Below, piece by piece: positions 35,120-43,474 of a stretch of 64,000 bases of DNA (the first letter of the stretch is position 1; each line of letters opens with the position of its first letter). The translations under genes were made by a program, and so were the position numbers. The notes beneath the pieces were generated by a model. The model searched no databases and was not told the DNA's origin. It saw only the letters and a list, made by a program, of their open reading frames with translations. This DNA comes from WJJR01 sp964440935 (GTDB taxonomy: Bacteria > Zixibacteria > MSB-5A5 > WJJR01): assembly GCA_964440935.1 (NCBI GenBank), contig CAYTTY010000016.1, positions 4,365 through 68,364 on the forward strand, written 5' to 3'.

Positions 35120-35766
35120 CAGTGACTGCGAATGACAAGAGACTGATTGCCGTTGAAGGCTTGCCCGGTTCCGGGCATACTGATTTTGTCCGCTGGGCCG
35201 CCGAACAGCCCGACTGGTTTCCGGAAGTGGAGGCCGATCTGGGTGTTCTGCCACCGATTGAGCGGAGCCCGTTATCGCATGTCCTGCAACGACTTGTCAG
35301 TCGATTCGAGGCTCAGCAAGCACGTCTCAGCACCGACCTGTTCCGGCGCTGCGTGATCACCGACTTCACGTTCGGTACGCACCGGCTGTGGGCGGAGTCC
35401 CTGCTCAACCAGCAGGAATTGGAACTCTATCAGCGGGTGGCCGGAGTGATGATTCCCGCGAGCATTACGCCGGATCTGGTTGTGTACGTCCAGGCCCCGG
35501 TGCGCGATGTGGTGCAGACGTTGCGCGATGCGCACCCGTCGGTCGACCCCGACATCTGGAATCAACTCTGCCTGGCCTACGACAGCCATTTCTTTGCTTA
35601 CGACGACTCACCCGTACTGGTGGTGCGACGTGATGAAGCCGGTGCCTTCCATGGGATTGGGACGAAAGAACATCTTTGGGACAAAGTTCTCTCGTATCAG
35701 GGTGGCAAAACGTACTTCATGGGAGAGTCCGGTCTCTGGGACGGCGGTTCGCCGGCCGGGGATTGA
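35116..35766 (+). CDS. Deoxynucleoside kinase-family protein with altered P-loop
   Basis: 216 residues resembling dAdo/dGuo-kinase-type proteins, which often follow folK: RLIAVEGLPGSG at the P-loop, VITDFTFG in place of the usual VISDY/DR block, a LELYQRVAG helix, PDLVVYVQAPVRDVVQTL and a late FFAYDDSPVLVV segment. The Walker A motif reads GLPGSGHT, with His21 where the ATP-binding lysine should be, so normal kinase activity is doubtful. The frame is intact, and the start overlaps folK by 4 bp. It could bind nucleotide without turnover or act as a regulator. Confidence 0.75.
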   Translation: MTVTANDKRLIAVEGLPGSGHTDFVRWAAEQPDWFPEVEADLGVLPPIERSPLSHVLQRLVSRFEAQQARLSTDLFRRCVITDFTFGTHRLWAESLLNQQELELYQRVAGVMIPASITPDLVVYVQAPVRDVVQTLRDAHPSVDPDIWNQLCLAYDSHFFAYDDSPVLVVRRDEAGAFHGIGTKEHLWDKVLSYQGGKTYFMGESGLWDGGSPAGD

Positions 35767-35808
35767 GACGTCAGTTGACACTTACCCTTAGTCCATCCGA
35801 ATCAAGCT

Positions 35809-36672
35809 ATGTCATCACATCCAGCTCCAGCCGTTAAGCATGACCGTCCGAAAGACCAAGCCAAACCGCCGAGGAGACGTCCTGTGACGGTCACCGGCTT
35901 GCTGGAGATGAAGCGAGCGGGTCAGAAGATCGCGATGCTGACCGCTTACGACTACTACACCGCACGGATGCTGGATGAGTGCGGCATTGAAGGAATTTTG
36001 GTTGGCGATTCGGCGAACATGGTGTTCTATGGCGAGCCGAACACGCTCTCCATCACGGTCGATCAGATGATTTATCACACCCGTGCAGTGTCGCACGCGG
36101 TGCGCTCGGCACTGGTGATTGCGGACATGCCGTTTATGTCCTACCAGGTCAATGCCGAGGATGCGTTGCGCAATGCCGGGCGGTTTCTCAAGGAAGCCGG
36201 CGCCACGGCGGTGAAGGTCGAAGGCGGACTAAACTTGGTCCCGACCGTAAAGCGTCTGATTGAAGCCGGCATTCCGGTGATGAGCCATATCGGTTTGGTG
36301 CCGCAGTCGATCCATCGGCTCGGTGGTTACGGTGTGCGCGGGCGTGACGAGAAGGAACGCACGTACCTGCTGGAATCGGCACAGGCCATGGCCGAAGCGG
36401 GAAGTTTTGCGATCGTGCTCGAAGCGATCCGCAGTGAATTGGCGCGTGAGATCACACAGTCGATTCCAATTCCCACCATCGGCATCGGTGCCGGAGCTGA
36501 TTGTGATGGACAGATTCTGGTCAGCAATGACATGCTCGGTTCGTTCGAAGATTTTCAACCGAAGTTCGTGCGCCGTTATGCGAATGTCGCCGACGTGATG
36601 CGTAAGGCGTTTATGCAGTATCGTGACGATGTTCGTAACGGTGAGTTTCCCTCCGATAAAGAAGGGTATTAG
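35809..36672 (+). CDS. panB: Ketopantoate hydroxymethyltransferase
   Basis: First committed step of pantothenate synthesis: methylene-THF plus 2-oxoisovalerate gives ketopantoate. The 287-residue protein shows MLTAYDYYTARMLDECGIEGILVGDS (read as two blocks), metal-ligand residues in VGDSANMV, DMPFMSYQV, VMSHIGLVPQSIHRLGGYGV and GIGAGADCDGQILVSNDMLG. The first ~30 residues are a basic, proline-rich extension. It is followed by a VOC gene and then panC and panD, so it belongs to a pantothenate cluster; its folate cofactor links it to the folBK genes just upstream. Confidence 0.95.
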   Translation: MSSHPAPAVKHDRPKDQAKPPRRRPVTVTGLLEMKRAGQKIAMLTAYDYYTARMLDECGIEGILVGDSANMVFYGEPNTLSITVDQMIYHTRAVSHAVRSALVIADMPFMSYQVNAEDALRNAGRFLKEAGATAVKVEGGLNLVPTVKRLIEAGIPVMSHIGLVPQSIHRLGGYGVRGRDEKERTYLLESAQAMAEAGSFAIVLEAIRSELAREITQSIPIPTIGIGAGADCDGQILVSNDMLGSFEDFQPKFVRRYANVADVMRKAFMQYRDDVRNGEFPSDKEGY

Positions 36673-36675
36673 TTC

Positions 36676-37113
36676 TTGGCTGCACCACCTCCCGCACCAC
36701 CGATTAACCGTGTCCTCGAAACGTGTGTGTATTGCGACGATTTGGATGCGGCGGAAGCATTCTACGGTGGGATTTTGGGATTGAAGCGGTTTTGGCGTCG
36801 TGATGACCGCGACTTGTTTTTCGCGGTCGGCGATACGGTGCTGCTGGTCTTCGTTTCCGCGACGACTAAAGAAGGCGGCACACTACCACCGCACGGGGCA
36901 GACGGTGACACGCATTTCGCGCTTCAGATCAATCCCGATCAGTATGATCCCTGGCGCGATCATTTGCAGCGCCATGGCATTGCCATCGAGCAAAAGCACC
37001 AGTGGCCGAATCATGGAGCACGGTCGATTTACTTTCGCGATCCGTGCGGCAATCTCGTTGAATTGATCACCCGACCGGCGTGGGAGAAGCACTTCACGTC
37101 AACGGCCTCCTAA
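36676..37113 (+). CDS. VOC (glyoxalase/bleomycin-resistance) family protein
   Basis: 145 residues with a TTG start 3 bp after panB. It shows the beta-alpha-beta-beta-beta pattern of a VOC module, with VLETCVYCDDLDAAEAFYGG, FFAVGDTVLLVFV, THFALQI and SIYFRDPCGNLVELI, including the usual metal-binding Glu at the end. Such proteins range from dioxygenases to glyoxalases and antibiotic-binding proteins, and the substrate cannot be told. Its position inside panB-panC suggests co-expression only. Confidence 0.85.
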   Translation: MAAPPPAPPINRVLETCVYCDDLDAAEAFYGGILGLKRFWRRDDRDLFFAVGDTVLLVFVSATTKEGGTLPPHGADGDTHFALQINPDQYDPWRDHLQRHGIAIEQKHQWPNHGARSIYFRDPCGNLVELITRPAWEKHFTSTAS

Positions 37114-37114
37114 A

Positions 37115-37975
37115 ATGCACCGCGTCAAGACCGTCACGGCCCTGCGCCGTCATGTCCGCTCGTGGCGTGCGAGTGGGGAGATGGTTGCCTTTGTGCCGAC
37201 GATGGGTGCGCTCCACATTGGGCATGAGAAACTGATCGAACGGGCGCGGAAGCTGGGAGACCGGACGGTTGTCTCGATCTTTGTGAATCCCAAACAGTTT
37301 GGCGAAGGGGAAGATTTCGCGGCCTACCCGCGCGCCCTATCGTCTGACCTGGCGGTGTGCCGTGACCGCGAGGTCGATCTGGTCTTCACACCGGAGCCCA
37401 AGACGGTCTATCCCGAGGGTTTCGTCACGACTGTTCATGTCGGGCCGTTGGGACACCGATGGGAAGGGGCCGCACGGCCGGGCCATTTCGATGGTGTCGC
37501 AAGTGTTGTCCTGAAGCTGTTCAATATGGTCGAGCCCGATCTGGCTGTTTTCGGGCAGAAAGACTACCAGCAACTGCTGATTGTCCGCCGGATGGTGCGC
37601 GACCTGAATATTCCTGTCAGGATTGTAATGGCCCCGACCGTGCGAGAGCGCGGCGGGCTTGCTGTCTCGTCACGGAATGTCTATCTTGACGCGCCGTCGC
37701 GGGACGCAGCCCAATCGCTTTACCGTGCTCTGCTCTGGGCGAGGGACGAGATTACTGGTTCGGGAACATCGTTGCGGAAGCTGCGCAATGGCGTAAGCCG
37801 GATGGTGGAGGCCAATGGGATCTTTACCCTGGACTATGTCGGTTTCTGTGACCGTGACACGTTGAAGGAGAAGGACCCGGTCACGCCGCCATTGGTAATC
37901 ATCATCGCAGCCATCTGCAACGCTCCCGGAAAGGCCCAAGGCCGGCGATTCATCGACAATATCCTCGTACCATAG
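37115..37975 (+). CDS. panC: Pantothenate synthetase (pantoate-beta-alanine ligase)
   Basis: Joins pantoate and beta-alanine with ATP. The 286-residue protein has the nucleotidyl-transferase motif VPTMGALHIGHEKLI, SIFVNPKQFGEGEDF, RPGHFDGVASVVLKLFN, FGQKDYQQL and the KMSKS-like SSRNVYL. The usual RExDGLA block reads RERGGLA, a small deviation at one residue. It starts 1 bp after the VOC gene and is followed by panD after 30 bp. Confidence 0.95.
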   Translation: MHRVKTVTALRRHVRSWRASGEMVAFVPTMGALHIGHEKLIERARKLGDRTVVSIFVNPKQFGEGEDFAAYPRALSSDLAVCRDREVDLVFTPEPKTVYPEGFVTTVHVGPLGHRWEGAARPGHFDGVASVVLKLFNMVEPDLAVFGQKDYQQLLIVRRMVRDLNIPVRIVMAPTVRERGGLAVSSRNVYLDAPSRDAAQSLYRALLWARDEITGSGTSLRKLRNGVSRMVEANGIFTLDYVGFCDRDTLKEKDPVTPPLVIIIAAICNAPGKAQGRRFIDNILVP

Positions 37976-38005
37976 TCTGAGCAAAACTCACGTATCACTG
38001 TACTC

Positions 38006-38350
38006 ATGCTAATTCAAGTCTGCCGAGCGAAAATCCACCGTGTGCGCGTGACCGACGCCAACCTCAATTATGAGGGGTCTGTCTCGATCAGCACCGATCT
38101 GCTGGCGGCCTCCGGGATTCGCCCGTTCGAGCGGGTCCAGGTGGTTAATGTTAACAACGGCAGCCGGTTGGAGACCTATGTGATCGAAGGTGAGCCGGGT
38201 GAAGTCTGCCTCAACGGCCCGGCTGCACGCATGGGGCAAACGGGGGACATTATCATCATTATCGCCTACGGCTCGCTCGATCTCGAAGAGGCGGGTTCGT
38301 TCCAGCCGGTCATCGTCCAAGTCGACGAATCCAACCGGCCACGTTCATAA
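38006..38350 (+). CDS. panD: Aspartate 1-decarboxylase
   Basis: Makes beta-alanine for pantothenate. This is a pyruvoyl enzyme that cleaves itself at Gly-Ser: the site is seen in NYEGSVSIS, with Ser25 becoming the pyruvoyl group. The conserved RLETYVIEGEPGEVCLNGPA block lies near residues 53-72. 114 residues is the normal proenzyme length. It completes the panB-panC-panD set in this cluster. Confidence 0.95.
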   Translation: MLIQVCRAKIHRVRVTDANLNYEGSVSISTDLLAASGIRPFERVQVVNVNNGSRLETYVIEGEPGEVCLNGPAARMGQTGDIIIIIAYGSLDLEEAGSFQPVIVQVDESNRPRS

Positions 38351-38382
38351 GCGGTACCTCTGGGTTTTCTGACCTGTATCCA

Positions 38383-39165
38383 ATGCCGGATAGCTCTCAA
38401 TCTCGAACAGTCGATCTCCGCGACACCATCGCGGTCGTCTTGGCCGCCGGGCTTGGCAAGCGCATGCGCGGCCAAATGCCAAAGGTGCTGTCTGAACTGC
38501 GGGGAAAGCCGCTGGTACAGTGGGTGATCGAGGCCATCCATTCTGCTGGCATCAAACGGATTATCGTGGTGATCGGTCACAAAGGGGAATTGGTGCAGGG
38601 GGCACTGGCTGGCGAAGATGTCGAGTTTGTCTGGCAGCACGAGTTGCTCGGAACCGCGCACGCTGTGATGCAGGCACGATCTCAACTGGAAGGGCACTCT
38701 GGCGAGGTAATCGTGTTTCTCGGCGATGTGCCTTTGATTCAAACCGAGACTATTTATCAAGTTGTTGTATTGCATAGGGATAAGAGCGCTGCGGCGACCA
38801 TTCTCAGCGCCGATCTGCCCGATCCGTCAGGGTATGGACGGATCGTCAGGCAAGCTGATGGCATGGTCGAGCGTATTGTCGAGGATCGGGATGCCGATGA
38901 CAAGGTTAAGGCAATCAAAGAGATAAACTCCGGTCTCATCTGCTTTTCGACACCCGCATTGCTTTCGGCACTGGACGAGGTGTCAAATGATAACGCCCAG
39001 GGCGAATATTATCTTACCGATGTCGCGGAGATCTTTCGGGCACGGGAGCTTCCGGTCGCGGCTTGGAAGGCCGATAATCCAATTGAGATCGCGGGTGTGA
39101 ATTCGCCCGAGCAATTGGCGGCACTGGAGGACGCTGCCGTGTGTCGGGAAACGCCCGGCCAATGA
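38383..39165 (+). CDS. Single-domain GlmU-like N-acetylglucosamine-1-phosphate uridyltransferase
   Basis: 260 residues covering only the nucleotidyltransferase half of GlmU: VVLAAGLGKRMRG with a PKVL follow-up, LGTAHAVMQA, the metal-binding Asp in VFLGDVPLI, the EINSGLICF block and GEYYLTDVAEIF. The left-handed beta-helix acetyltransferase domain of normal GlmU (about 200 further residues) is missing, and the frame ends cleanly. Acetylation of GlcN-1-P would therefore need a separate protein, or this protein is a paralogue acting on another sugar. It follows panD by 32 bp. Confidence 0.88.
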   Translation: MPDSSQSRTVDLRDTIAVVLAAGLGKRMRGQMPKVLSELRGKPLVQWVIEAIHSAGIKRIIVVIGHKGELVQGALAGEDVEFVWQHELLGTAHAVMQARSQLEGHSGEVIVFLGDVPLIQTETIYQVVVLHRDKSAAATILSADLPDPSGYGRIVRQADGMVERIVEDRDADDKVKAIKEINSGLICFSTPALLSALDEVSNDNAQGEYYLTDVAEIFRARELPVAAWKADNPIEIAGVNSPEQLAALEDAAVCRETPGQ

Positions 39166-39398
39166 TCAAAACCCGTCTGGTGCCAGGAACGCGAGGGGTC
39201 CAACGTGGGTTTAAGGTATTGTTCGGTATAGCCGTTAGGCCCGAGTCAGGAATCGTGACGGGTGGGCTTCAGCCAACGGTCAAAGCGGTCGATTTGGCTT
39301 GACAGAGTCGAGGTTAGAGAGGAAACTTACATGCGGTGGGGGCACGGAATTACTCACCGTAAGGCAATCGCCGGATAGCGACATCTGAGAGTGACGAC

Positions 39399-39911
39399 AT
39401 GAAGTTTGCGCGAGTTATCGTTGTGGTGGCTGTATTACTGGCGGGATCGCCGGCATTCGGCCAGGAGGCGATCAACAAGGAACCGTTGCCGAGTTTCACG
39501 GGCGCGGCCCGTGCCACCGATCTGTCAACACCGGCCAGCAGTGTCGGATTTTCGCTATTGGATCCGTCGCGCCTGCGTATCAGTCATTCGTACTCGATGT
39601 CCTACATGAGTGGATCGGGATATTCGAGTTCCGTTGGGCTGTACATGAGCACCTTAGAGTATCAATTTGCCAAACCGTTGTCGATCCGCGTGGGCTTGGG
39701 GTACTTGCACCAGCCGTTGGGATTCACGGGTGTTTCAGGACCGGACGGTGCGTTTTTGCCCAGTGTCCGGCTCGACTGGCGGCCGACCGATAACATGCGT
39801 TTCATCATCGATTATCGCACACTCCCGACATCCTTGGATCCAAACTACGGGTACGGCTACGGATATCGGTCGCCGTACTATCGCAGCACGAATCCATTGT
39901 GGGACTGGTAA
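39399..39911 (+). CDS. Secreted protein, probably outer-membrane associated
   Basis: 170 residues with a clear signal peptide (MKFARVIVVVAVLLAGSPAF, cut near FGQ). The mature part alternates polar and aromatic residues (LRISHSYSMSYMSGSGYSSS, LSIRVGLGYLHQPLGF, VRLDWRPTDNMRFIIDYRTL), as in beta-barrel strands. The tail is tyrosine/glycine-rich (YGYGYGYRSPYYRSTNP) and ends in Trp. A GAGAGTGA lies just ahead of the ATG. No family is recognised. The 233 bp before it contain nothing I can name. Confidence 0.7.
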   Translation: MKFARVIVVVAVLLAGSPAFGQEAINKEPLPSFTGAARATDLSTPASSVGFSLLDPSRLRISHSYSMSYMSGSGYSSSVGLYMSTLEYQFAKPLSIRVGLGYLHQPLGFTGVSGPDGAFLPSVRLDWRPTDNMRFIIDYRTLPTSLDPNYGYGYGYRSPYYRSTNPLWDW

Positions 39912-39983
39912 ACCGAACACGCGACCAAGAACGAGGGGTTTGTTGACCGAACCTGAACGCTTGGTGCATTCCGAACAGAGACT

Positions 39984-40517
39984 ATGAGTACACCTGCGCG
40001 TCGACGACGTGCACGCCTGAAACGGGCGGGCGCCACACCACCACGCTGGAAAAAGCGGCTTTTGGATCTGGCCATTTTGGGGACCACGGCAGCGGTGTGT
40101 GTGTTTATCTTTTCAATGAGTTCACGGCTTGGCTATTCGCGGGCCGATGACCATCAACCACCGATCATCATCCGTGCGCAGGTGTTGAATGCGTGCGGAC
40201 GCGCGAAGCTGGCCGCTCGGACATCGGAGCATTTGAGTACGATCAATGTCGGGCGTATGCGGTTCGATGTGATCGACATCGGTAATTTTAACCGCACCGA
40301 CGTGCGCCGGTCGTTTCTCATCAACCACGGCGTCTCCGACCGCCAGGCGAAGGCGATTGCCGACGCACTGAACATCGGTCCGGTGGATATTGTCGAGTCC
40401 CAAACCGGACTCGACGAATTGGGCATCGATGTGACCTTGGTGTTGGGATCCGAGACCACCGAACCGTGGTTGGACGCTTCGCCATCACCAGGTGATACCC
40501 TGCCGAAGGAGGACTGA
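39984..40517 (+). CDS. LytR C-terminal-domain (LytR_C) membrane protein
   Basis: 177 residues. It has a basic N-terminus (RRRRARLKRAG), one transmembrane helix at about 29-48, and a periplasmic domain beginning VLNACGRAKLAART and ending VDVTLVLGSE-like (here GIDVTLVLGSE). This matches the small LytR_C domain often found alone next to rsfS in many bacteria. Its role is unknown; it is thought to be related to the cell envelope. Its stop is directly followed by the ribosome-binding region of rsfS. Confidence 0.82.
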   Translation: MSTPARRRRARLKRAGATPPRWKKRLLDLAILGTTAAVCVFIFSMSSRLGYSRADDHQPPIIIRAQVLNACGRAKLAARTSEHLSTINVGRMRFDVIDIGNFNRTDVRRSFLINHGVSDRQAKAIADALNIGPVDIVESQTGLDELGIDVTLVLGSETTEPWLDASPSPGDTLPKED

Positions 40518-40534
40518 TTATAACGTCCACCCGG

Positions 40535-40867
40535 TTGGCACTCACCGCCGGGAAGCTCGCCCGGGAAAAGAAAGCCTACGAAATCCGGATTCTGGATCTG
40601 CGCAAACTATCGCCGGTCTCGGATTTCTTCGTCGTCTGTTCAGTCGATGCCGATGTTCAGGCACGTGCGGTGACCGATCACATCGTGACATCGCTTCGCG
40701 AGATGGGTCACAAGCCATACCAGACGGAGGGGTATCGCGGCTCCGGCTGGATCCTGCTGGATTTTGTAGATGTTGTCGTACACATCTTCCTGCCCCGTGT
40801 GCGTGAGTTCTACTCGCTTGAACGGTTGTGGGGGGATGCACCGGTGAAGGAGTTGGACGATGATTGA
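40535..40867 (+). CDS. rsfS: Ribosomal silencing factor RsfS
   Basis: Binds ribosomal protein uL14 and blocks joining of the subunits in starvation. 110 residues, with the conserved ILDLRKLSPVSDFFVVCS, a DHIVTSL helix, EGYRGSGWILLDFVDVVVH and the C-terminal REFYSLERLWGDAP. The TTG at 40535 is the first usual start codon. However, a perfect AAGGAGG (40506-40512) sits 22 nt upstream of it, and an ATT at 40517 is in frame at close spacing, so a rare start is possible and would add six residues. Confidence 0.92.
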   Translation: MALTAGKLAREKKAYEIRILDLRKLSPVSDFFVVCSVDADVQARAVTDHIVTSLREMGHKPYQTEGYRGSGWILLDFVDVVVHIFLPRVREFYSLERLWGDAPVKELDDD

Positions 40868-40983
40868 CCGGCGCGGACAGTGACGTTGATCCGCCACGAT
40901 CCCCTCGAAGCGCATCGCCACGCTCCACCATCAACTGTTTTCGCAATATTCAATACTGATTGCACAACACGCGGAGGTGTCTG

Positions 40984-42231
40984 TTGGACATCATTGAGTT
41001 GAAATCGAAAACCATTGCCGAGTTATTGGAGATCGCCGAGAAATTGGATATTCCAGGCGTCTCCGGGCTTCGCAAGCAGGAGTTAATCTTCAAGATCCTC
41101 GAGGCAAACACCGAAAAAGACGGTCTGATCTTCGCCGAAGGGGTGTTGGAGATCCTCGACGAAGGGTACGGGTTTCTCAGATCACCCGACTACTGCTATC
41201 TCCCCGGCCCCGACGACATTTATGTTTCCCCCTCGCAAATCAAACGCTTCGATCTGAGAACCGGCGACACGGTGTCCGGACAGGTGCGTCCGCCGAAAGA
41301 AACCGAACGCTATTTCGCGTTGCTGAAGATCGAGGCGGTCAACTTCGAACCGCCCGAGGTGGCCAAACACAAGACGCTGTTCGACAACCTGACGCCGTTG
41401 TATCCACAGGAGAAGTTCTCGCTGGAGACCGAGCCGAAGGATTTGACGGCGCGGATTATGGATCTGCTAACGCCGATCGGACGCGGCCAGCGTGGCTTGA
41501 TCACGTCGCCGCCGAAGGCCGGTAAGACGATGATCCTCCAGCGGATCGCCAACTCGATTGCGGTCAATCATCCCGACGTGAAGTTGATCGTGCTTTTGAT
41601 CGATGAGCGCCCGGAGGAGGTGACCGACATGAAACGCTCGGTGCGCGGTGAGGTCATCTCCTCGACGTTCGATGAGCCGGCGGAGCGCCACGTGCAGGTT
41701 GCCGACATGGTGATCGAAAAGGCGAAGCGGCTGGTCGAGCACAAGCACGACGTGGTCATTCTGCTCGATTCGATCACACGTCTGGCACGTGCGCACAACG
41801 CGGTGGTCCCGCACTCCGGCAAGATTCTATCGGGTGGTGTCGATGCCAACGCGTTGCAACGTCCGAAGCGTTTCTTCGGCGCGGCGCGCAACATCGAAGA
41901 GGGCGGCTCGCTGACCATCGTGGCGACGGCGCTGATTGAAACCGGATCACGCATGGACGAGGTCATTTTTGAAGAGTTTAAGGGGACCGGCAACATGGAG
42001 CTGGTGCTCGACCGTCGTCTCTCGAACCGTCGTATCTTCCCGGCGATCGACCTCAACCGGTCATCGACGCGAAAAGAAGAGCTGCTCCTCGACGAAGAGA
42101 CCTTGAATCGCACCTGGATTCTGCGCAAGTTCCTCTCGGATATGAATCCGGTCGAGGGCATGGAATTCCTCGTCGATCGCATGAACAAGACACGCACCAA
42201 CGAGCGGTTCCTGGATTCGATGAAACGATAG
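40984..42231 (+). CDS. rho: Transcription termination factor Rho
   Basis: A hexameric RNA-dependent ATPase. The TTG at 40984 is chosen because CGGAGG lies 6 nt upstream and the sequence MDIIELKSKTIAELLEIAEK matches known Rho N-termini; an in-frame TTG at 40960 has no such signal. The 415 residues include the N-terminal helix bundle, the RNA-binding cold-shock-like fold (EGYGFLRSPDYCYLPGPDDI), Walker A SPPKAGKT, the LIDERPEEVTDM loop, LDSITRLARAHN and the R-loop/arginine-finger region GSRMDEVIFEEFKGTGNMEL. Sequence and length are ordinary. Confidence 0.97.
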   Translation: MDIIELKSKTIAELLEIAEKLDIPGVSGLRKQELIFKILEANTEKDGLIFAEGVLEILDEGYGFLRSPDYCYLPGPDDIYVSPSQIKRFDLRTGDTVSGQVRPPKETERYFALLKIEAVNFEPPEVAKHKTLFDNLTPLYPQEKFSLETEPKDLTARIMDLLTPIGRGQRGLITSPPKAGKTMILQRIANSIAVNHPDVKLIVLLIDERPEEVTDMKRSVRGEVISSTFDEPAERHVQVADMVIEKAKRLVEHKHDVVILLDSITRLARAHNAVVPHSGKILSGGVDANALQRPKRFFGAARNIEEGGSLTIVATALIETGSRMDEVIFEEFKGTGNMELVLDRRLSNRRIFPAIDLNRSSTRKEELLLDEETLNRTWILRKFLSDMNPVEGMEFLVDRMNKTRTNERFLDSMKR

Positions 42232-42257
42232 TCGCACTGTCGTGACGTCCCGGTCAC

Positions 42258-43334
42258 ATGGCTGATTCGGACATTCAAACTCCTTCGTACTTTTGGCAGC
42301 AGGACGCGGCGCAACGCGCATTGCGTGCGGCGCTCGATGCCGACCGTCTGGCGACGGCGTATCTGTTTGTTGGCCCCGAAGGCGTCGGCAAATGGGCGGC
42401 GGCGCAATGGGTGGCCCAAGCGTTGTTGTGTGAAGCGCCGGAGCGCAGCAATCGTCCGTGCCACGAGTGCGGCGGCTGCAAGCGCGCCGCCAAATTCACG
42501 CACCCCGATCTGCATCTACTCTATCCCGTTCCTAAAAAGGATGAAGAGGAGCACATTGCGGCGTTTCTGGAAACCAAGCGCGACGAGCCATTTGCGGTGA
42601 TCCAGTATGATCGCAAGCCGAATTTGGCGATTGAACGTGTGCGCGATGTGCAAACTGAGTTAAGCAAGACGGCTGCGGAAGGCGGCAAGAAAGTCGCGGT
42701 CATCGGTGCGGTCGATCAAATGGCTCCGAATGTCCACGGCATTCTGTTGAAGAGCATCGAGGAGCCGCCGCCCAATGCGCACTTTGTCCTCACCACCGCC
42801 GATCCGGGACGCATCCCGCAGACGATTCACTCCCGCTGCCAGACGATCCGCTTCACCGCGGTCGATCCCGAACTGATTGCACAGCGGTTGGTCGATGAGG
42901 GGATCGCCGCGCCCGACCAGGCGCAGATGGCGGCGCATCTCTCCGATGGCGGTTGGGGGAATGCGCTGCGACTGTGCGATGAGGAGTCGATTGCGTGGCG
43001 GAGCGATGTCGAAACGCTCTGGCAGAAGGCGTTTCAGCCGCAGATGAGTGACTTTCTCGATCAAATGGAGACCATGTTTCGCGGCGGGCAGAAGTTCAAC
43101 GAGACCGTCCAGGCGTTCGACATCTGGAGTCTCCTACTCTGGCGCGACACCCGCGCTGCCTTCGCGACCTCAGAATCATCCTCATCGAGCGTGAGTCCAC
43201 CCACCCTCGATGTTGCCTGGAGTTGCTGGAAGATCCTCCAGCAGGGCCGGGCGACATTGTGGGTTAATGTTGTGCCCCGCAGCGCAGTACGGGGAACGTT
43301 CCTGGCGCTACGGACGCGGATGGGGCTGGAGTAG
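42258..43334 (+). CDS. holB: DNA polymerase III delta-prime subunit
   Basis: A clamp-loader subunit. The 358-residue AAA+ fold has a GPEGVGKW P-loop, a four-Cys zinc knuckle (CEAPERSNRPCHECGGC), the IGAVDQMAPNVHGILLKSIE block in place of Walker B, and the SRC motif in TIHSRCQTIRF. The C-terminal helical domain is less conserved. It lies just after rho. In Bacillus and others holB is followed by ricT (yaaT); here that order holds, but an island of about 1.6 kb separates them. Confidence 0.9.
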   Translation: MADSDIQTPSYFWQQDAAQRALRAALDADRLATAYLFVGPEGVGKWAAAQWVAQALLCEAPERSNRPCHECGGCKRAAKFTHPDLHLLYPVPKKDEEEHIAAFLETKRDEPFAVIQYDRKPNLAIERVRDVQTELSKTAAEGGKKVAVIGAVDQMAPNVHGILLKSIEEPPPNAHFVLTTADPGRIPQTIHSRCQTIRFTAVDPELIAQRLVDEGIAAPDQAQMAAHLSDGGWGNALRLCDEESIAWRSDVETLWQKAFQPQMSDFLDQMETMFRGGQKFNETVQAFDIWSLLLWRDTRAAFATSESSSSSVSPPTLDVAWSCWKILQQGRATLWVNVVPRSAVRGTFLALRTRMGLE

Positions 43335-43360
43335 CAGAACCTCTTCTGGTTTTGCATTTA

Positions 43361-43404
43361 GCCCCGAAGGGGCGACACAACGTAGCACCGGGCGTAAGCC
43401 CGGT
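43361..43404 (+). repeat. Palindromic repeat, left copy of an inverted pair
   Basis: It contains GCCCC-GAA-GGGGC and ACCGGGC-GTA-AGCCCGGT hairpins. Bases 43372-43404 match the reverse complement of 44754-44786 at 32 of 33 positions by my count. The two copies face each other across the inserted gene. Confidence 0.75.
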
Positions 43405-43474
43405 CGGGAATCTTCCCTCCAAACTTCCCTCCAAACAACGAGCCTATTGGGGCGGCAGTTTTTCTCCCGTTGTA

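Noticed and set aside
39166..39398. Possible tRNA or small RNA between the GlmU-like gene and the secreted protein gene
   Set aside because: No T-loop sequence or cloverleaf could be built, and no convincing hairpin was found.
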